In this document: positions 1 to 10,262 of the stretch, piece after piece
How the letters are laid out: each line of letters opens with the position of its first letter
Position numbering within the stretch: the stretch's first letter is position 1
Assembly (NCBI GenBank): GCA_019055375.1
Contig: JAHQIW010003770.1
Location: 62,001 to 126,000, forward strand
Direction of reading: 5' to 3'
Origin: Parelaphostrongylus tenuis
Taxonomy: Eukaryota; Nematoda; Chromadorea; Rhabditida; Metastrongylidae
Length of the DNA: 64,000 nucleotides
The notes under the pieces: model-generated
What the model was told of the DNA's origin: nothing
The model's database searches: none
Seen by the model: the letters and a program-made list of their open reading frames with translations, nothing else
Translations under genes and position numbers: made by a program

Positions 1-683
1 TAAGAGTTGGAAGATGCGCTGTTCTGCCAAGTATGTACCTTTCGTTTGAAAAGATATTTTAAGGAGACATTTTTTTCGTTGGAAAAACTTTTGCAAAAAT
101 TTTTTCGCTGAAATTCTATCTTCTGTCATGACATAATACGCAAAATATCTGAAGTTTACTATAATGATTGCCTACAAATCCATTCTGAAGCTCGAGCGAA
201 GAGTTAACTACCCTGACAACGAAGCGTAATCTTCTCCTCATTCTTATAGCACACTGTGAGGACTTTCCGAGCAATCAAGCGGAGTTTGTTGCCGTTTTTC
301 AAACCATCAAATAAATACTGAAAGTCTAGCAAAATTAGGAGCACAGACGAGAACCGAGCGTACAATGCACTCTGAGGATGAATAGTAATTTTATCTTCGT
401 TGTTACGATGCATTGAGAAGGCGTTTTCAGACATCATGTACTGCATTTGAATCGCCGTTTCTCAAGCTATCGAATGACTACAAAAAGTCCTGTGAAATAG
501 CTTTGTCCGGCGAAAAAGGCTGATAGTGCGTCCAAAACCACACACATCGTCCCAAATAAGGATTGATATCACTCTTAGGACCGACTATTTTCCAAACCCA
601 ACATAGAGTGAATATTCTAATGTTCTGATTGATAAGCAGATGTGAGGTTGTGAATGATATTTTTCATTGGATGCAGTAATACA

Positions 684-722
684 GCACCACAACGGCTTAC
701 GTTTTTTTCGGCGATGTTGCCT
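684..722 (-). ncRNA. Degenerate hammerhead remnant (Penelope type), copy A
   Basis: On the minus strand the CGCC-GAAA half of a hammerhead core is visible and resembles the ribozymes at 11862-11896 and 28651-28687. The CUGANGA half has been lost and a T-run interrupts the cleavage side. It is a fossil rather than a working ribozyme. The copy B counterpart (50278-50312) is slightly better preserved and still reads GAAAUGUCAGCC. Confidence 0.4.
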
Positions 723-850
723 AAAAAGGTTATATTGATTCAAAATCTGTTTAGTCATATACTCTGTAACCCCTTCAGAAAGACGCAATAAACAAATCTT
801 CGGATAGCCAAAGGAGAATACTGGGTTAATACATTGCTGCGAATGCCAGA

Positions 851-1063
851 TTGGTCATTTTTCTGGAGTACTGAGGTCAACGGGCCATTATTCTAGAGTA
901 CTGCGACTGAACGAGTCATTCTTCTGGAGCACTGAAATCGATTTAGTCACTCTTCTGAAGTACTGAAGTCGACCAAGTCTTTTTCGAGTGCTTATCATAA
1001 ATGAGTCATTCTTCCGGGTTCTGAGGTCGAATGAATCATTCTTCTGGAGTGCTGAGAACGACC
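851..1063 (+). repeat. 31-bp minisatellite, about 7 units (copy A)
   Basis: About seven tandem units of roughly 31 bp, each built around AGTCATTCTTCTGGAGTACT followed by GAGGTCGA-like sequence. Units differ from each other by several substitutions and small indels, so this is an old array. Copy B at 50434-50675 has about one more unit. Confidence 0.85.
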
Positions 1064-1747
1064 AGTAAAATGTCGACGAATCACGTCAACGGTGACTTTT
1101 TCGGGGCATACGAAATAACATTTTAGTGCAGAAGTATTGCGAGAATTCTTTACACTTCCCAGGCATTGCCTCGCCCGCCGTTCTCCTCTGGCATGCAGCT
1201 AGAAGCCATCGATTGTTCCGTTTGAGCATATGGTTATCGTTTTTCCCTGATACGGCCACTCTCCATCTATTTCGTTCTTCAGCCATAGAATTCAGCTTTG
1301 TTTTAGATAGAGAGGGTACGTGGGGTTGCTGGCTGAGAATATAAGGCTTGTTAGAGTCTAACCCTTCAGGGAGGACAATCGAAATGTCTGCGCGAAATTC
1401 CATTCTCAAGCCACGCGCGATTTTCGTTACTTCACTAGAGTTTTCCCCGTTTCGAAGAAATTCTGGGTTTCTCCTATGCTTTTGATGCTCTATGCTTCTC
1501 TGTATATTTTCTCATGTTTTTTATGCGCATAAAATTTTTATGTTAGAGAAAAAGCGCTCGTTTACTACGTCATCGTCCAGTTACTAGCATTCAACAGATT
1601 GTTAAAAGTCGTACAAAGGATGCTATGATATAAACCTTTAATTTGAAATATATTTTATCATATAGAATGCCTAAAAGTCTAAAATCTAGAGTTTGCAGTG
1701 TAATAGAATGTTTTAAGTCTTTCATGATGTCTGTTATGGCACTTCCA

Positions 1748-1795
1748 GTGTTAGACGTACGTTTCGGCTTGGCTAGCAAACCTCATCAGTAGCAC
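1748..1795 (-). ncRNA. Type I hammerhead ribozyme, intact core (HHR1-A)
   Basis: Read on the minus strand: stem I 5' strand GTGCTA, core CTGATGA, stem II GGTTTG/CAAGCC closing a CTAGC loop (6 bp with one G-U), core GAAA, a 2-bp stem III with a 4-nt loop GTAC, cleavage triplet GTC, and stem I 3' strand TAACAC with one C-A mismatch. A second stem I helix can form further out, GGTAT with GTGCC. All core positions match the hammerhead consensus, with cleavage predicted between 1754 and 1753. This is the best candidate for an active ribozyme in copy A. The 3' flank carries the family tail CATAACAGAC..CATGAAAG. Confidence 0.82.
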
Positions 1796-2389
1796 ATACC
1801 ATTCGGCTACTCGACATCTGTTATAGGGAATTGACGTCGAACATGTTACTCTCTATGTAAGGTGAAAGGATCACTTAGCTTGATGTTCCTTCAAAGTGAT
1901 TGATTGTCGCTTGTCGTTTGCCTGGCTTATGGCTTACGCCAGTATAGAGCTTGCTATATGATTACCAATAACCCACCTATGAATCAGAAACAAGGCGAAT
2001 TGCTCCGAAGGCGAAACGTAGTCATTTTTTCGCTGCTACACCGCATTAAGATGGTCCTTCCAAAGAGCAATCCTATCTTTGGAATCGCCGTTTTACAAGC
2101 TACCGTATGACCACGAAAACTCCACTAAAAAAGCTCTGTTTGGCAAAAAAAATCCTCTAAAAGGCTCGATGTATCATGAATTATGCATGCGGCCCCAGAG
2201 GATTGAGTACTACGAGGAAAACTGAAGAATTTTGTTTGCTGCTGAACCCACATAGTTAGCGATTTGGAACCATTTTGTTATCATTAAAAGCGCATGAAAG
2301 ATTAGTTAAAAGGAAAAAAAATTATGCGAGGATTACATTACCCCGTGTAAATTAGCCTCATAAATATGGGGCAAGCAGTTCTCGCCCAT

Positions 2390-2650
2390 CTTTAACCAGC
2401 GTGGATCCCCGGCCTCTGCGTCTCTGACTGCTAACTCAGACGATCTGCTGCACTTCCTCTATATGTCTGACCCTCAGTGGGCGCTGCTTCTAACAACGCC
2501 AGGCTGTTGCGCTTAACCATGGCATGCTATTGCGTCTAATAATGGCACGCTGGGCGTCAGAGATGCGGAGCACGTGGAGCAGACCGTCTAGAGTCGCCAG
2601 TTAGGGATGCAGAGGCCGTGGGTCACGCGGTCTAGAAAGCGTTAAGGTTG
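2390..2650. mobile_element. Foldback (MITE-like) element
   Basis: The two halves are imperfect reverse complements: CGGCCTCTGCGTCTCTGACT.. at the left returns as AGGGATGCAGAGGCCG at the right. Internal GCGTCTAANAATGGCACGCTGGG-like motifs recur in the related elements at 4324-4477 and 13173-13388. It is GC-rich compared with its surroundings and has no coding capacity. The copy B counterpart is at 52010-52285. Confidence 0.7.
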
Positions 2651-3631
2651 CCAAATCAACCGGATTATTTCCACGTTTTTAAACAATTCCTTCTTTTTTA
2701 AACCAAGTTTCTCTTGAATTTTTCAATTTCATTGAGTATTAGAATTATAAGGGCCTTAAGATTTCCTTATCGCCGGCATCGCCATTGCCCTTTCGGGGGA
2801 GGGGAGGACTGGGGTGGACTCTATATGGAGGGCCGTGGGAATCGTTGCACTCGGCGCGATGCACGCGATTTCCGTTACGATTCTTTCTCGTTTGAGGGAT
2901 TTTAGGCATTTTTTACTGGAAAATTCTTTACTAAACGATTTTCTCTACACCTTCTCATGCTCTTGGTGCATATAAAATATCAATATGTGAAGAAAGTCGC
3001 CGCTTTATCACGCAGTCATGCTGCTCTTGGAATCAGTTGATTGTAATGAAATGTGAGAAGGATGTTACGACATCGCCTCTTTCGTTTTGATATTCCCTCA
3101 CTCCGTACAATATCCGGGTGACGTCATAGTGAATGAAAATCAATAAATGCTGAGCAGTTGGTCAAAAATGATCCCCCACCCCTTCCACTCAATTCGATGT
3201 CACTTCGTCGGTCGGTAGCTCTCGGCGAATCCTCGATTATTTAGCATCTTAGGAGTTGGCGCCGAATTAATTCTACGGCTTTTTTCTGTTGCTATCCTTT
3301 GGTATTGATTTTTCGTATATTCCCACATAGAGAATTAGATTCTTTTTGCAGAGATGTGATTTTTCCGTTGGAAAATACGGATTTTTAGAGGATATATGCG
3401 TTTTTTCTTCGCTGGAAATACCTTTATGGAAGTCTTCACAGCTACGTGCCATCTTTTCTTGATGATGCAATCTCCAGTCATCTAATCTTACTTATTATTA
3501 CTATCAAATCCGCTGTGATGTTGAAGCGGCGCGGGCAATTAGTCTGAAGCGAAGTGAAGTGTTCTATTCGTTATGCCTGATAGTCATTTTTCGAGCCATG
3601 CACGTAGCCTGTTATAGGGCAGACTTGTAGA

Positions 3632-3675
3632 GCCTGAGACACGTGTTTCGACCTTGACAGTCTCATCAGTCGGAC
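3632..3675 (-). ncRNA. Type I hammerhead ribozyme, consensus core (HHR2-A)
   Basis: Minus strand: GTCCGA (stem I), CTGATGA, stem II GAC(T)/(G)GTC with a short loop, GAAA, stem III AC/GT with loop ACGT, triplet GTC, TCAGGC (stem I). Stem I pairs at 5 of 6 positions. Core nucleotides match the consensus. In copy B (53255-53298) the equivalent stem I pairs at all six positions. Confidence 0.8.
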
Positions 3676-3942
3676 GGTATAACCTTCGTCTTTGTTTTCG
3701 CCAATTCTCTCGGGGAACCCGACCCCTCATGCACTATTGGCGGAAACGAATGTTTTGCACGTTCGATTAAGTGAAGATATCATTGAATGGGCAGTGTTGT
3801 ACGTGTGATTGCTCTTGGCTGGTATCGTTGATTTATCATACCTTTCGTTTTCGAGGGGTTTTTTTAACTCTGACTTCGCCTACTCTATGAAAGAGACTGG
3901 GCTCCCCCGAAAGGATTTGCAAAAAAAGACGAGAGTGTACTA

Positions 3943-3987
3943 CCTGAGTGATGAAACTGTCAAGGTCGAAACACGTGTAGTATCAGG
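3943..3987 (+). ncRNA. Degenerate hammerhead (HHR3-A)
   Basis: Plus strand: CCTGA..GTGATGA, a short stem II around ACTGTCAAGGT, CGAAAC, ACGT, GTA, then TCAGG, which pairs with the 5' CCTGA. The first core base is G instead of C (C3G), which should abolish activity because C3 normally pairs with G8. It is the inverted partner of HHR2-A. Confidence 0.62.
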
Positions 3988-4323
3988 CTTTATAAGTCAC
4001 CCCTATAACGGATCACATACATGGCTTAAAAATGATCACCAGGCATGTTGAGATTTGAGCGTAGTCGTACGAAAACACTCAAAGCGAAAGGTGTTTCATT
4101 CGTTTAGTATTGAAATCTCCATTTCTCAAGCTTTCGAATGAGTACTAAAAGTCCGGTAATAGTGCTTTGTTTGGCGAATAAATTAAGCAAAACGAGTGGA
4201 AGACACACCACACTGATAATGTGAAACGGGATTTTCTCTTCGTATTACAGCGTAATAAGAAAACCTATCCGGAAACTAATTTTCTAGTTGAAATTCTTGT
4301 TTTCTCAATTATCGAATGATTAC

Positions 4324-4477
4324 TAATCCTTTCGGGACCGTGAACCCAACCCCTGCGTCTCTAATCCCCAGCGTGTTGCGTCTAGCAATGGCGTCTGTCC
4401 CCAGCGTGCCACTATTAGACGCAGAGCGCTGGGGGTTAGAGACGCGGAGGGTTGGGTCCGTGGTCCTGTAAGGATTA
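4324..4477. mobile_element. Short palindromic element with TAATCC/GGATTA ends
   Basis: The element begins TAATCCTTTCGGGACCGTG and ends in the reverse-complementary GTCCGTGGTCCTGTAAGGATTA. Internal halves repeat GCGTCTCTAATCCCCAGCG against CGCTGGGGGTTAGAGACGC. This is a compact foldback element of the same family as 2390-2650 and 13173-13388, with no ORF of its own. Confidence 0.75.
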
Positions 4478-4796
4478 AAAGTCTGGTAAAAAATGTGTGC
4501 CTGGCCAAAAAAAGCCACTGAAAGCCTAGTATATCGCATAGAGTGCAGGTCATCGTTAAAGAGTTAAACTCTTCTTCAGAAACAACGCGCGTCGTTAACA
4601 CTTATTTACAACGCTGTTTACTTGTTTACTGTCTGTTAGTCTGTTTACGTGTTTACACTTGTAACACTTTTATTATGGTAGCTAAGAATTTATGATAAGT
4701 ATTAATCGTAAGCTCTGATGCGGTTGAAGTCTTTGCTATCGAAATCGATAGTGATGATCTATGTTATCATCTCTTGAGAAATATTCTCCTTTACAG

Positions 4797-4865
4797 TTCG
4801 AAATGGCGGCTCCTTCAGCTCCTGAAGTCGATGGCGAAGAAGGAGGCAATCTGATATGGAGCCCG
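4797..4865 (+). CDS. Orphan first exon, MAAPSAPEVDGEEG (copy A)
   Basis: An acceptor-like CTCCTTTACAG at 4786-4796 is followed by TTCGAA and an ATG at 4803. The 21-codon exon reads MAAPSAPEVDGEEGGNLIWSP and ends in a good GTAAGA donor. The acceptor lies directly in front of the start codon, as expected for a nematode trans-spliced message. Copy B has the same exon with 19 of 21 residues identical. I do not recognise the protein. A possible second exon starts after an acceptor at about 5031, but it is not conserved in frame between the copies. It may be the 5' exon of a lost or fragmentary gene. Confidence 0.45.
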
Positions 4866-6545
4866 GTAAGATTTCAGAGCAAAGATTATGACGAGAACTT
4901 TTAGGAACTGGGGCACTTAGGTTTTGAGCTCATTTTTCTGTAAATTTTACAGTTATTCAATTCTCTCAACCCTTTGAAGTTCTACCATTTTCAGCAACAT
5001 AACTGCCTAGGGGCTTCTTTTCCGTTATAGGTGGGCAATATTGAAACTGTCCTCATTCGCTGGACAGAGAATTTTCATAGGAGTATTAGTAACCATTCAA
5101 AAGCTGAGATTTCAGACTACAACCCCACGTCGTCGTTTTTTCAAAAGCCCATTTATAGCATTGTGATCTCCACACAAAACTATGTCCCACACGTGCATAC
5201 TTCTCGTCGACAGAGCTCTTTCTTTGAACTATCAGCAATCAATCGATAGCGTATTCGTTGAATTTCCTTTTGTAACAGCATCAAGGAAAGGCTTTTTGAA
5301 AACCGGCGGCGTGGAGCTGTAGCCAGAATTCTGTGCTTTCGAATGGTTACGAACCTCCTATGGAAAAATTCTTCTCCAGGAAATGAGATCGGTTTTTCAT
5401 TTGTCTTCTTATAACCGAAAGGACCTCTTAGGGTTTCAACCCTTTGTAAACGGCAATGTAATCGATATCGCCAGTGGCGCGCGATTTTCGGTATTCAAAA
5501 AAAATTTTTTTCTTTGTTTTGGTAAATACTTCAGAATCTTTGTAACAGTTTGATAGAACATGATTTTCTCTACAGGATTGTATACTATTTGTGCATCTAT
5601 AACTTCCTGTGTAAAGAAAACTCCGAATGTGAAGTCTAACTTTATTTTCCCTCTCCTAGTGCGCTATGGAAACTTTTTCGAGAGCCACTTTACGTTCCAA
5701 ATTTGGCGAGATTGAGCCATGGAATGAGCCCAGTGTAGGCCAAAGAATGGAGGTCCATATACTTCAGCTGGGCAAATAAGGCAACTGAATGTGAAACATA
5801 TAATTTTAGCTACTACGGCGTAACAGAAAGGACTTTGTAATGACCAGGTTAAGTGTCGGAAGGCCCGAGATTCAAGCTTTCAAACGATTATTTGAAATTT
5901 CAAATAAAAAGCTTCATCCAGCGAGAAAAGACCTCTGTAACTTTGAACGTCGAAAACCCTCCGTAGAAGGTCAAGCCGCGAAATCGCAGTTGTTATCGTT
6001 GCGCGCCTGCGCGATTCTCGTTATTTGAATGGAATATTTTCTCATCCGTTGCGAGAAAATTTCTAAATCCCCTTCGTATTTTTCAATTGTCTATGTTTTT
6101 CTCATATCTTGTGCTGTTTTTTATCTTATAGGACTTTTGTAAGTGAAGAAAAAGAGCTGCTTTTTCGACAATGATACGGCGCATTTCATGCAATTCACTT
6201 CATCAATTCAATCATTTTACATTACCACTGTACTTTAGGAGTTGGGACTGCTTGAAGTATAGGATTGACTTTCTTTAAAAGTCTCTATGAGTTCTTTAGC
6301 TTTATAAGCTTTTAATTCTGTTTCATGTTATCATCAAACCTGCTGTGAAATCCCAGCCATGGGCTAACTACTCGGGAGGTGAAACGTGATTTTGTCTTCG
6401 CTATTACAGTGCGCTATAAAAGCGTTCCGAGAAACCAAATACATGTTGGAATCTCCATTTATCAAGCTATCAAATGACTACTGCAAGTCCGTGAAGGTGC
6501 TCTGTCCGACGAAAAAGGTCTCCTCATAACGGTGCGTACAAAACA

Positions 6546-6573
6546 ACGCCCCCCCCCCCCTCCCCCTCCCCCC
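6546..6573 (+). repeat. Poly-C tract
   Basis: Nearly pure C run with a few T interruptions, also present in copy B at 56158-56172. Length differs between copies, as expected of a simple repeat prone to slippage and assembly error. Confidence 0.9.
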
Positions 6574-7034
6574 CACAGAGTTAATTAGAAAAAGTTTCTT
6601 TATATGTTACGAAGACCAAGTTGTCCACTCGTACCACCACGTTTATAACCGTCGAGCCATCGAACAATCTGAAGGAGAAATCAGCAGAACTCTATTTGTT
6701 ACCCCATCGCTTGCCAAAATTTTGGGAGACATATGAGCGGAATCAAATCTGTTGGTGCTCTTCTAGTTTGGGCAGGTTTGGCTGGTCTTCCTTGCTTAGA
6801 AATGCCCAAGCGTTTCCACTACGTGGGACGTCCTACATGGATAGGACTCAACGCTTTATGTTACACTTTGAAAGCCATGGTCACTACTAAGGTCGATCTT
6901 AGGGGAAACAGTTAGAGGACTGATCTACGGGAGAGTAAAGGATAAAATGTTCACTACTGATCCGGTCATCCGAAAGGCGTCCATTCGAGTTTTATTGAGC
7001 AGTTTAGAGGGTGAAGTGAGGGCTTATTTGACGC

Positions 7035-7232
7035 ATGAGCGCTGTGGCGCAGTGGTTCGAGGTGGTATGCATCCCACATGTGGCCGATCAGTCGACGCTT
7101 GATGGTTCGATCCTGCGCTCAAGGCTCGTTAAGCCCTCTATCGTTTCGGTGTCGGTGATTTGGTAAAAGATGTACTGCTTGATAAAAGCAAATGTAGGAC
7201 GCATCCTCCAGAGATTCATCAACGCCTATCCT
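7035..7232 (+). mobile_element. tRNA-derived SINE (family 1), internally deleted
   Basis: The head has a tRNA-like A box (GCTGTGGCGCAGTGGTTCGAGG) and B box (GATGGTTCGATCCTG), the two halves of an RNA polymerase III internal promoter. It is followed by the family body AAGCCCTCTATCGTTTCGGTGTCGG and the family end CAGAGATTCATCAACGCC. The central body is missing. The copy B counterpart is at 56633-56810. Confidence 0.75.
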
Positions 7233-7589
7233 TTCTTATTTCCATGGTCTATACAAGAGTTTATAGTGGCTTATCGATGATTCAAACCAGCGTTTTTCTA
7301 CTTCAGGCAAACCATATGCTGCTTTGCCAAACTCTAGGGAATGTAGGGTTTTGTGAGCGCTACTTTGTAAGCTAGGAGGTTCTACGAGGGTTATTGAATG
7401 AACCGTCTCATGTTGCGCGACATCTGAGCTTTGGCTTATACGAGCTTGCGAGGAGGACATATCGGGCTGGTGAGGAATTTTCCGAACTCTTTCGTTTTTG
7501 TTGTTTATTTTTCATGTATTTACGTTTTCATCTTTACTACCGTTTAGGACAGCTTCTTGCGGTTAACTTGATATATCACTTGCTTTAAG

Positions 7590-7946
7590 ATGGAATTGCT
7601 CCGAGAGCAAAAACGATTGATGATGCTATTCGAGTGTCGTTTGAATTCAAGAGCTGCTGAGACTTTCCGCCAGTCTAATGAGGCCAAGGATACGGATCAA
7701 TTGATTTCTCGTAAACGTTCGGCTCCTTGCTTGTGTGTTAAATCTCCATTTCAAGCCTTGGATTCGTTGAAAGTGTCAGGATCTGCATTTCTCCCAACTG
7801 TTCTGTCACCCCAGACCTCAGTGATGCGGCGGAAAGTCTCAGCAGCACTTGATTCCAAACGAGACTCGTCTATCATCAACAATCGTTTTTGCTCTCGGGA
7901 CCATTCGAGTTCGAAGCAAATGTATTGGTGTTATATATTAAAATAG
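7590..7946 (+). CDS. Hypothetical ORF, 118 aa, in a segment absent from copy B
   Basis: Open frame starting MELLREQKRLMMLFECRL with no recognised domain. It lies in about 570 bp (7275-7840) present in copy A but missing from copy B. Just upstream, 7394-7471 could be an exon ending in a GTGAGG donor, with a CCGTTTAG acceptor at about 7550. No frame joins the two cleanly. It might be a captured gene fragment, or simply an open frame in repeat DNA. Confidence 0.25.
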   Translation: MELLREQKRLMMLFECRLNSRAAETFRQSNEAKDTDQLISRKRSAPCLCVKSPFQALDSLKVSGSAFLPTVLSPQTSVMRRKVSAALDSKRDSSIINNRFCSRDHSSSKQMYWCYILK

Positions 7947-8137
7947 CCGCAAGGAACTACTTTAAGCGATAGTAAAGGCAAAAACTTAAGTGCATGAAAA
8001 ATAATCTACGTAAACGAAAAAGTCCTGAAAATTTCTTGCTCGCCCAATACCCTATGAGATGGGTTTGCTCTGGAAGTATTGTAAATTATTGCCTCGAAAA
8101 ATTGTAATGCAGAAATCATTACATATTTGCAATTTAC

Positions 8138-8444
8138 GAGCGCATGTGACTCAGTGGTTAGAGGTGCTCTGCGTCGTACCCAAGGTCAATAGTTCGATCT
8201 CGTGTTCATGGCTCACCAAGCTATTCATCACTCCGATGTTGGTGAATTGGTAACAGATTGGTTTCAGGCTTGTCTAAGAGTACGAGCAGCACTGACTCGG
8301 TACATCGTTAGGCCACCACGAGTCATTGTAAAGGCCATATTTCTATTCAGTCACCTCCAACGAAGTCAAAAACTGAAGTTGAATGCATGGCCCAATCCTC
8401 AGGGATTATCCAGTACCAAGAGCTTTATTCTTTATCCTTTTATT
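8138..8444 (+). mobile_element. tRNA-derived SINE (family 1), near full length
   Basis: Head with A box GTGACTCAGTGGTTAGAGG and B box AATAGTTCGATCTCG. The body contains CAAGCTATTCATCACTCCGA, GGCCACCACGAGTCATTG and the family end CTTTATTC. At about 300 bp it is one of the longest members here. It lies in the copy A insert that removed the sti-1 start region. Confidence 0.8.
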
Positions 8445-8640
8445 TGCAATCTAAACCTTGAATTCTTGTCACCAGAATCAAACATAACTGTTCCAATCTA
8501 ATCAGAGATCACTGGAATCTACGTATTTTTGAGAGCCAAGGTGCACATCTGTTGATCCTCTTAATTGAATTGCCCAATACGATTTACAGAAGTTCTCAGC
8601 AGCCGCTTGGTTCTTGAAAATCTCCAAGCAGTTACTTCCC

Positions 8641-8703
8641 CGGTAGTGCAGTGGTCAGCACGCACCCCTTAGAGCGTGAGACTCATGTTCAATTCCCGGC
8701 TGA
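8641..8703 (+). pseudogene. tRNA-like pseudogene
   Basis: A-box-like GTAGTGCAGTGGTCAGCACG and B-box-like TGTTCAATTCCCGG are correctly spaced. CACGC/GCGTG could form an anticodon stem, but the loop would be about 10 nt and the T stem pairs poorly. It is a tRNA-derived fragment rather than a working gene. Confidence 0.5.
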
Positions 8704-8959
8704 TTTTCAAAGTTTTGCATATCGCTCAACTTTCTTGGTGTTGTTTTCCTAAATGATCAATACCTATGGTTAAAGATAAGCGATCGCTGCAATGATTCTC
8801 AATAGCGATGGTTGAGCAACATGTGATCCGTAGTCGTCTTGAAATAAGTTGATCATTTTTTAGAACTGTGCTATGCATGATCTACATGGATTGCAACTTT
8901 AACGCAGTTATGACGGTGGTGTTATGATGGCTATTTGTTCAAGAATGTCGAGTGATATG

Positions 8960-9252
8960 TAAAACTTGTGGTGCAGTGGTAAGAGGTGCTCTGAGTTGCA
9001 CACAAGGTCGATGATTCGATCTCGCAATGGCTCATCAAGCTATTTATCCCTCTGAAGCGGTAAAGTGGTATCACACTGGCCCCAGAGGTGTCTGAGAGAA
9101 TATGCGGCACTAACTCGATGGGCGGTAGGCTTCTACGAGTCATTGCAAAGGCCAGATACGCATTTTCAATCACCTCAAACGAAATCAAAATTGAAGACGA
9201 ATGCATGACACATCTCTCAGGGATTGATCAACTCCGAGAGGTTTATCCTTTT
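8960..9252 (+). mobile_element. tRNA-derived SINE (family 1), near full length
   Basis: A box TTGTGGTGCAGTGGTAAGAGG, B box GATGATTCGATCTCG, then the family body (GGCTCATCAAGCTATTTATCC, CTACGAGTCATTGCAAAGG) and the family end CAACTCCGAGAGGTTTATCC. It lies head to tail with the copy at 8138-8444. Confidence 0.8.
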
Positions 9253-9265
9253 TAAGTAAAACTTT

Positions 9266-9336
9266 GAGCCTCGCGTGGGAATCGAACTCACGTCTCACCC
9301 ATTCCTGGTTCGCATGATAACCACTACATTACACGC
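9266..9336 (-). pseudogene. tRNA-like pseudogene, minus strand
   Basis: On the minus strand, ATGTAGTGGTTATCATGCG (A box region) and GAGTTCGATTCCCACG (T arm) are present at tRNA spacing. The acceptor arm does not pair without a shift and the anticodon stem is poor. The GGGTGAGAC segment resembles the tRNA-like repeats at 42667 and 43227. Confidence 0.5.
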
Positions 9337-10136
9337 GTCGAGTACATTGCTGCGCTGCAGTTTTTGATGGATCTTATTGAATTTCGTAACATATCTCTTC
9401 TATGATCATCTTTTCAGGACACAGGAGGTTGTGACAGATTTCTTCATACGTTGTTCATAACTTTTCTCACTCATTTGGTTTTTAGAAGTGCTCCTTTAAT
9501 TTTAGACGACCCGTTATCACAATTTAACTGCAACTGCACAAGACCAGGTAATAGTTCAGGGATTTCTCGAGATTTTGGCGGTTATGGCTAGCTTTCTCTT
9601 TCATTCTTCCAGGCTGAGGCCGAGAAGAACCTGGGAAATGCTGCGTACAAGCTGAAGGACTTTAAAGAAGCCCACAAGCACTATGATAAGGCCATTGAAC
9701 TGGACCCTTCCAACATCACATTTTATACTAATTAAGCAGGTAAGTCGGAGAATTCGTTTTGATCCATCAGCTCTACTTTGCGTATTTTGTAAGATTTGGA
9801 TGCCAAATATAAGCGCAAATGCTTCTATAAGAATTTCAGCGGCCTATTTCGAAGAGCACAAATACGACGATTGCGTAGAGATCTGTAAGAAAGCTGTTGA
9901 AATTGGACGTGAGCAACGTGCTGACTTCAAGCTGATAGCAAAGTTTGTTTAGTGGACTTTATTTTTGAGATTTTACAGGACAAAATTTCAGATTTCTATA
10001 CGTTTTAGATTTTAGAAAATTCTTTATTTGGATTTAGTCCTTCCAAGACAAAATGTATTCAGTTGGGTGCGCGGCTTTCTAGAGGCTTTTCGCGCTGGAC
10101 AAGCCTGTTACCATAGATATCTAGTACTTATGTTTC

Positions 10137-10262
10137 GCACTTTGTTATCTGTCTTCCCAGTGTTTTTTGCACTGTGTGAATCCCAGTACTTCTAGCATTC
10201 AATTAGTTTTTTCGTCTTCGTCTCGAACATCTTGGAGTACTCGTTGAGCAGGTCTCCTTGCA
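10137..10262 (-). mobile_element. SINE family 2 fragment
   Basis: Minus-strand remnant of the family at 24296-24561. It keeps the 3' part (GTGCACTG-run-GTG, CCCAGTACTTCTAGCATTCAA, CTTGGAGTACTCGTTGAGCAGG) and has lost the tRNA-like head. It sits in intron 3 of sti-1 copy A; copy B keeps more of the element. Confidence 0.6.

Larger units (their letters stand above)
3580..4040. mobile_element. Inverted-repeat element bearing two hammerheads (copy A)
   Basis: About 130 bp at each end are imperfect inverted repeats. The left end carries a minus-strand hammerhead (3632-3675) and the right end a plus-strand one (3943-3987), so the ribozymes point outward with respect to their 3' tails. The tails share CCTATAACNG..CATGGCT. 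The internal ~250 bp have no convincing ORF. Copy B has it at about 53195-53645. It could be a foldback arrangement of two ribozyme-bearing retroelement copies. Confidence 0.6.
1400..6200 (+). repeat. Degenerate repeat units upstream of sti-1 (copy A)
   Basis: The region is assembled from related degenerate units. One recurring block begins with a CGCGATTTTCGTTA-like motif and ends about 150 bp later in AAGTGAAGAAAAAGAGCTGC-like sequence; it is seen near 1412-1575, 2865-3025, 5486-5640 and 6003-6185. A second block contains CAAGCTATCGAATGACTAC followed by AAAGTCCGGTGAAATAGCTTTGTC-type sequence, and recurs near 455, 2097, 4130, 5875, 6465 and 15600. No long ORF is supported here. Copy B has the same units. 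Confidence 0.6.
8057..9510 (+). mobile_element. Composite insert replacing the sti-1 5' region in copy A
   Basis: Up to about 8056 copy A matches copy B just upstream of the sti-1 start. At about 9511 it rejoins copy B within exon 1. The intervening 1.45 kb holds two family 1 SINEs and two tRNA-like pseudogenes and has no counterpart in copy B. In copy B this position carries the acceptor, 5' UTR and ATG of sti-1. Confidence 0.7.

Noticed and set aside
851..1063. CRISPR array
   Set aside because: Units are contiguous with no unique spacers, and the genome is eukaryotic; it is a minisatellite.
6621..6915. Two overlapping open frames (89 and 60 aa) as a gene
   Set aside because: The copy B equivalents contain stops or shifts in both frames and no splice sites or domain support either.
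8641..8703. Functional tRNA gene
   Set aside because: T stem and anticodon loop do not form properly; kept only as a tRNA-like pseudogene.
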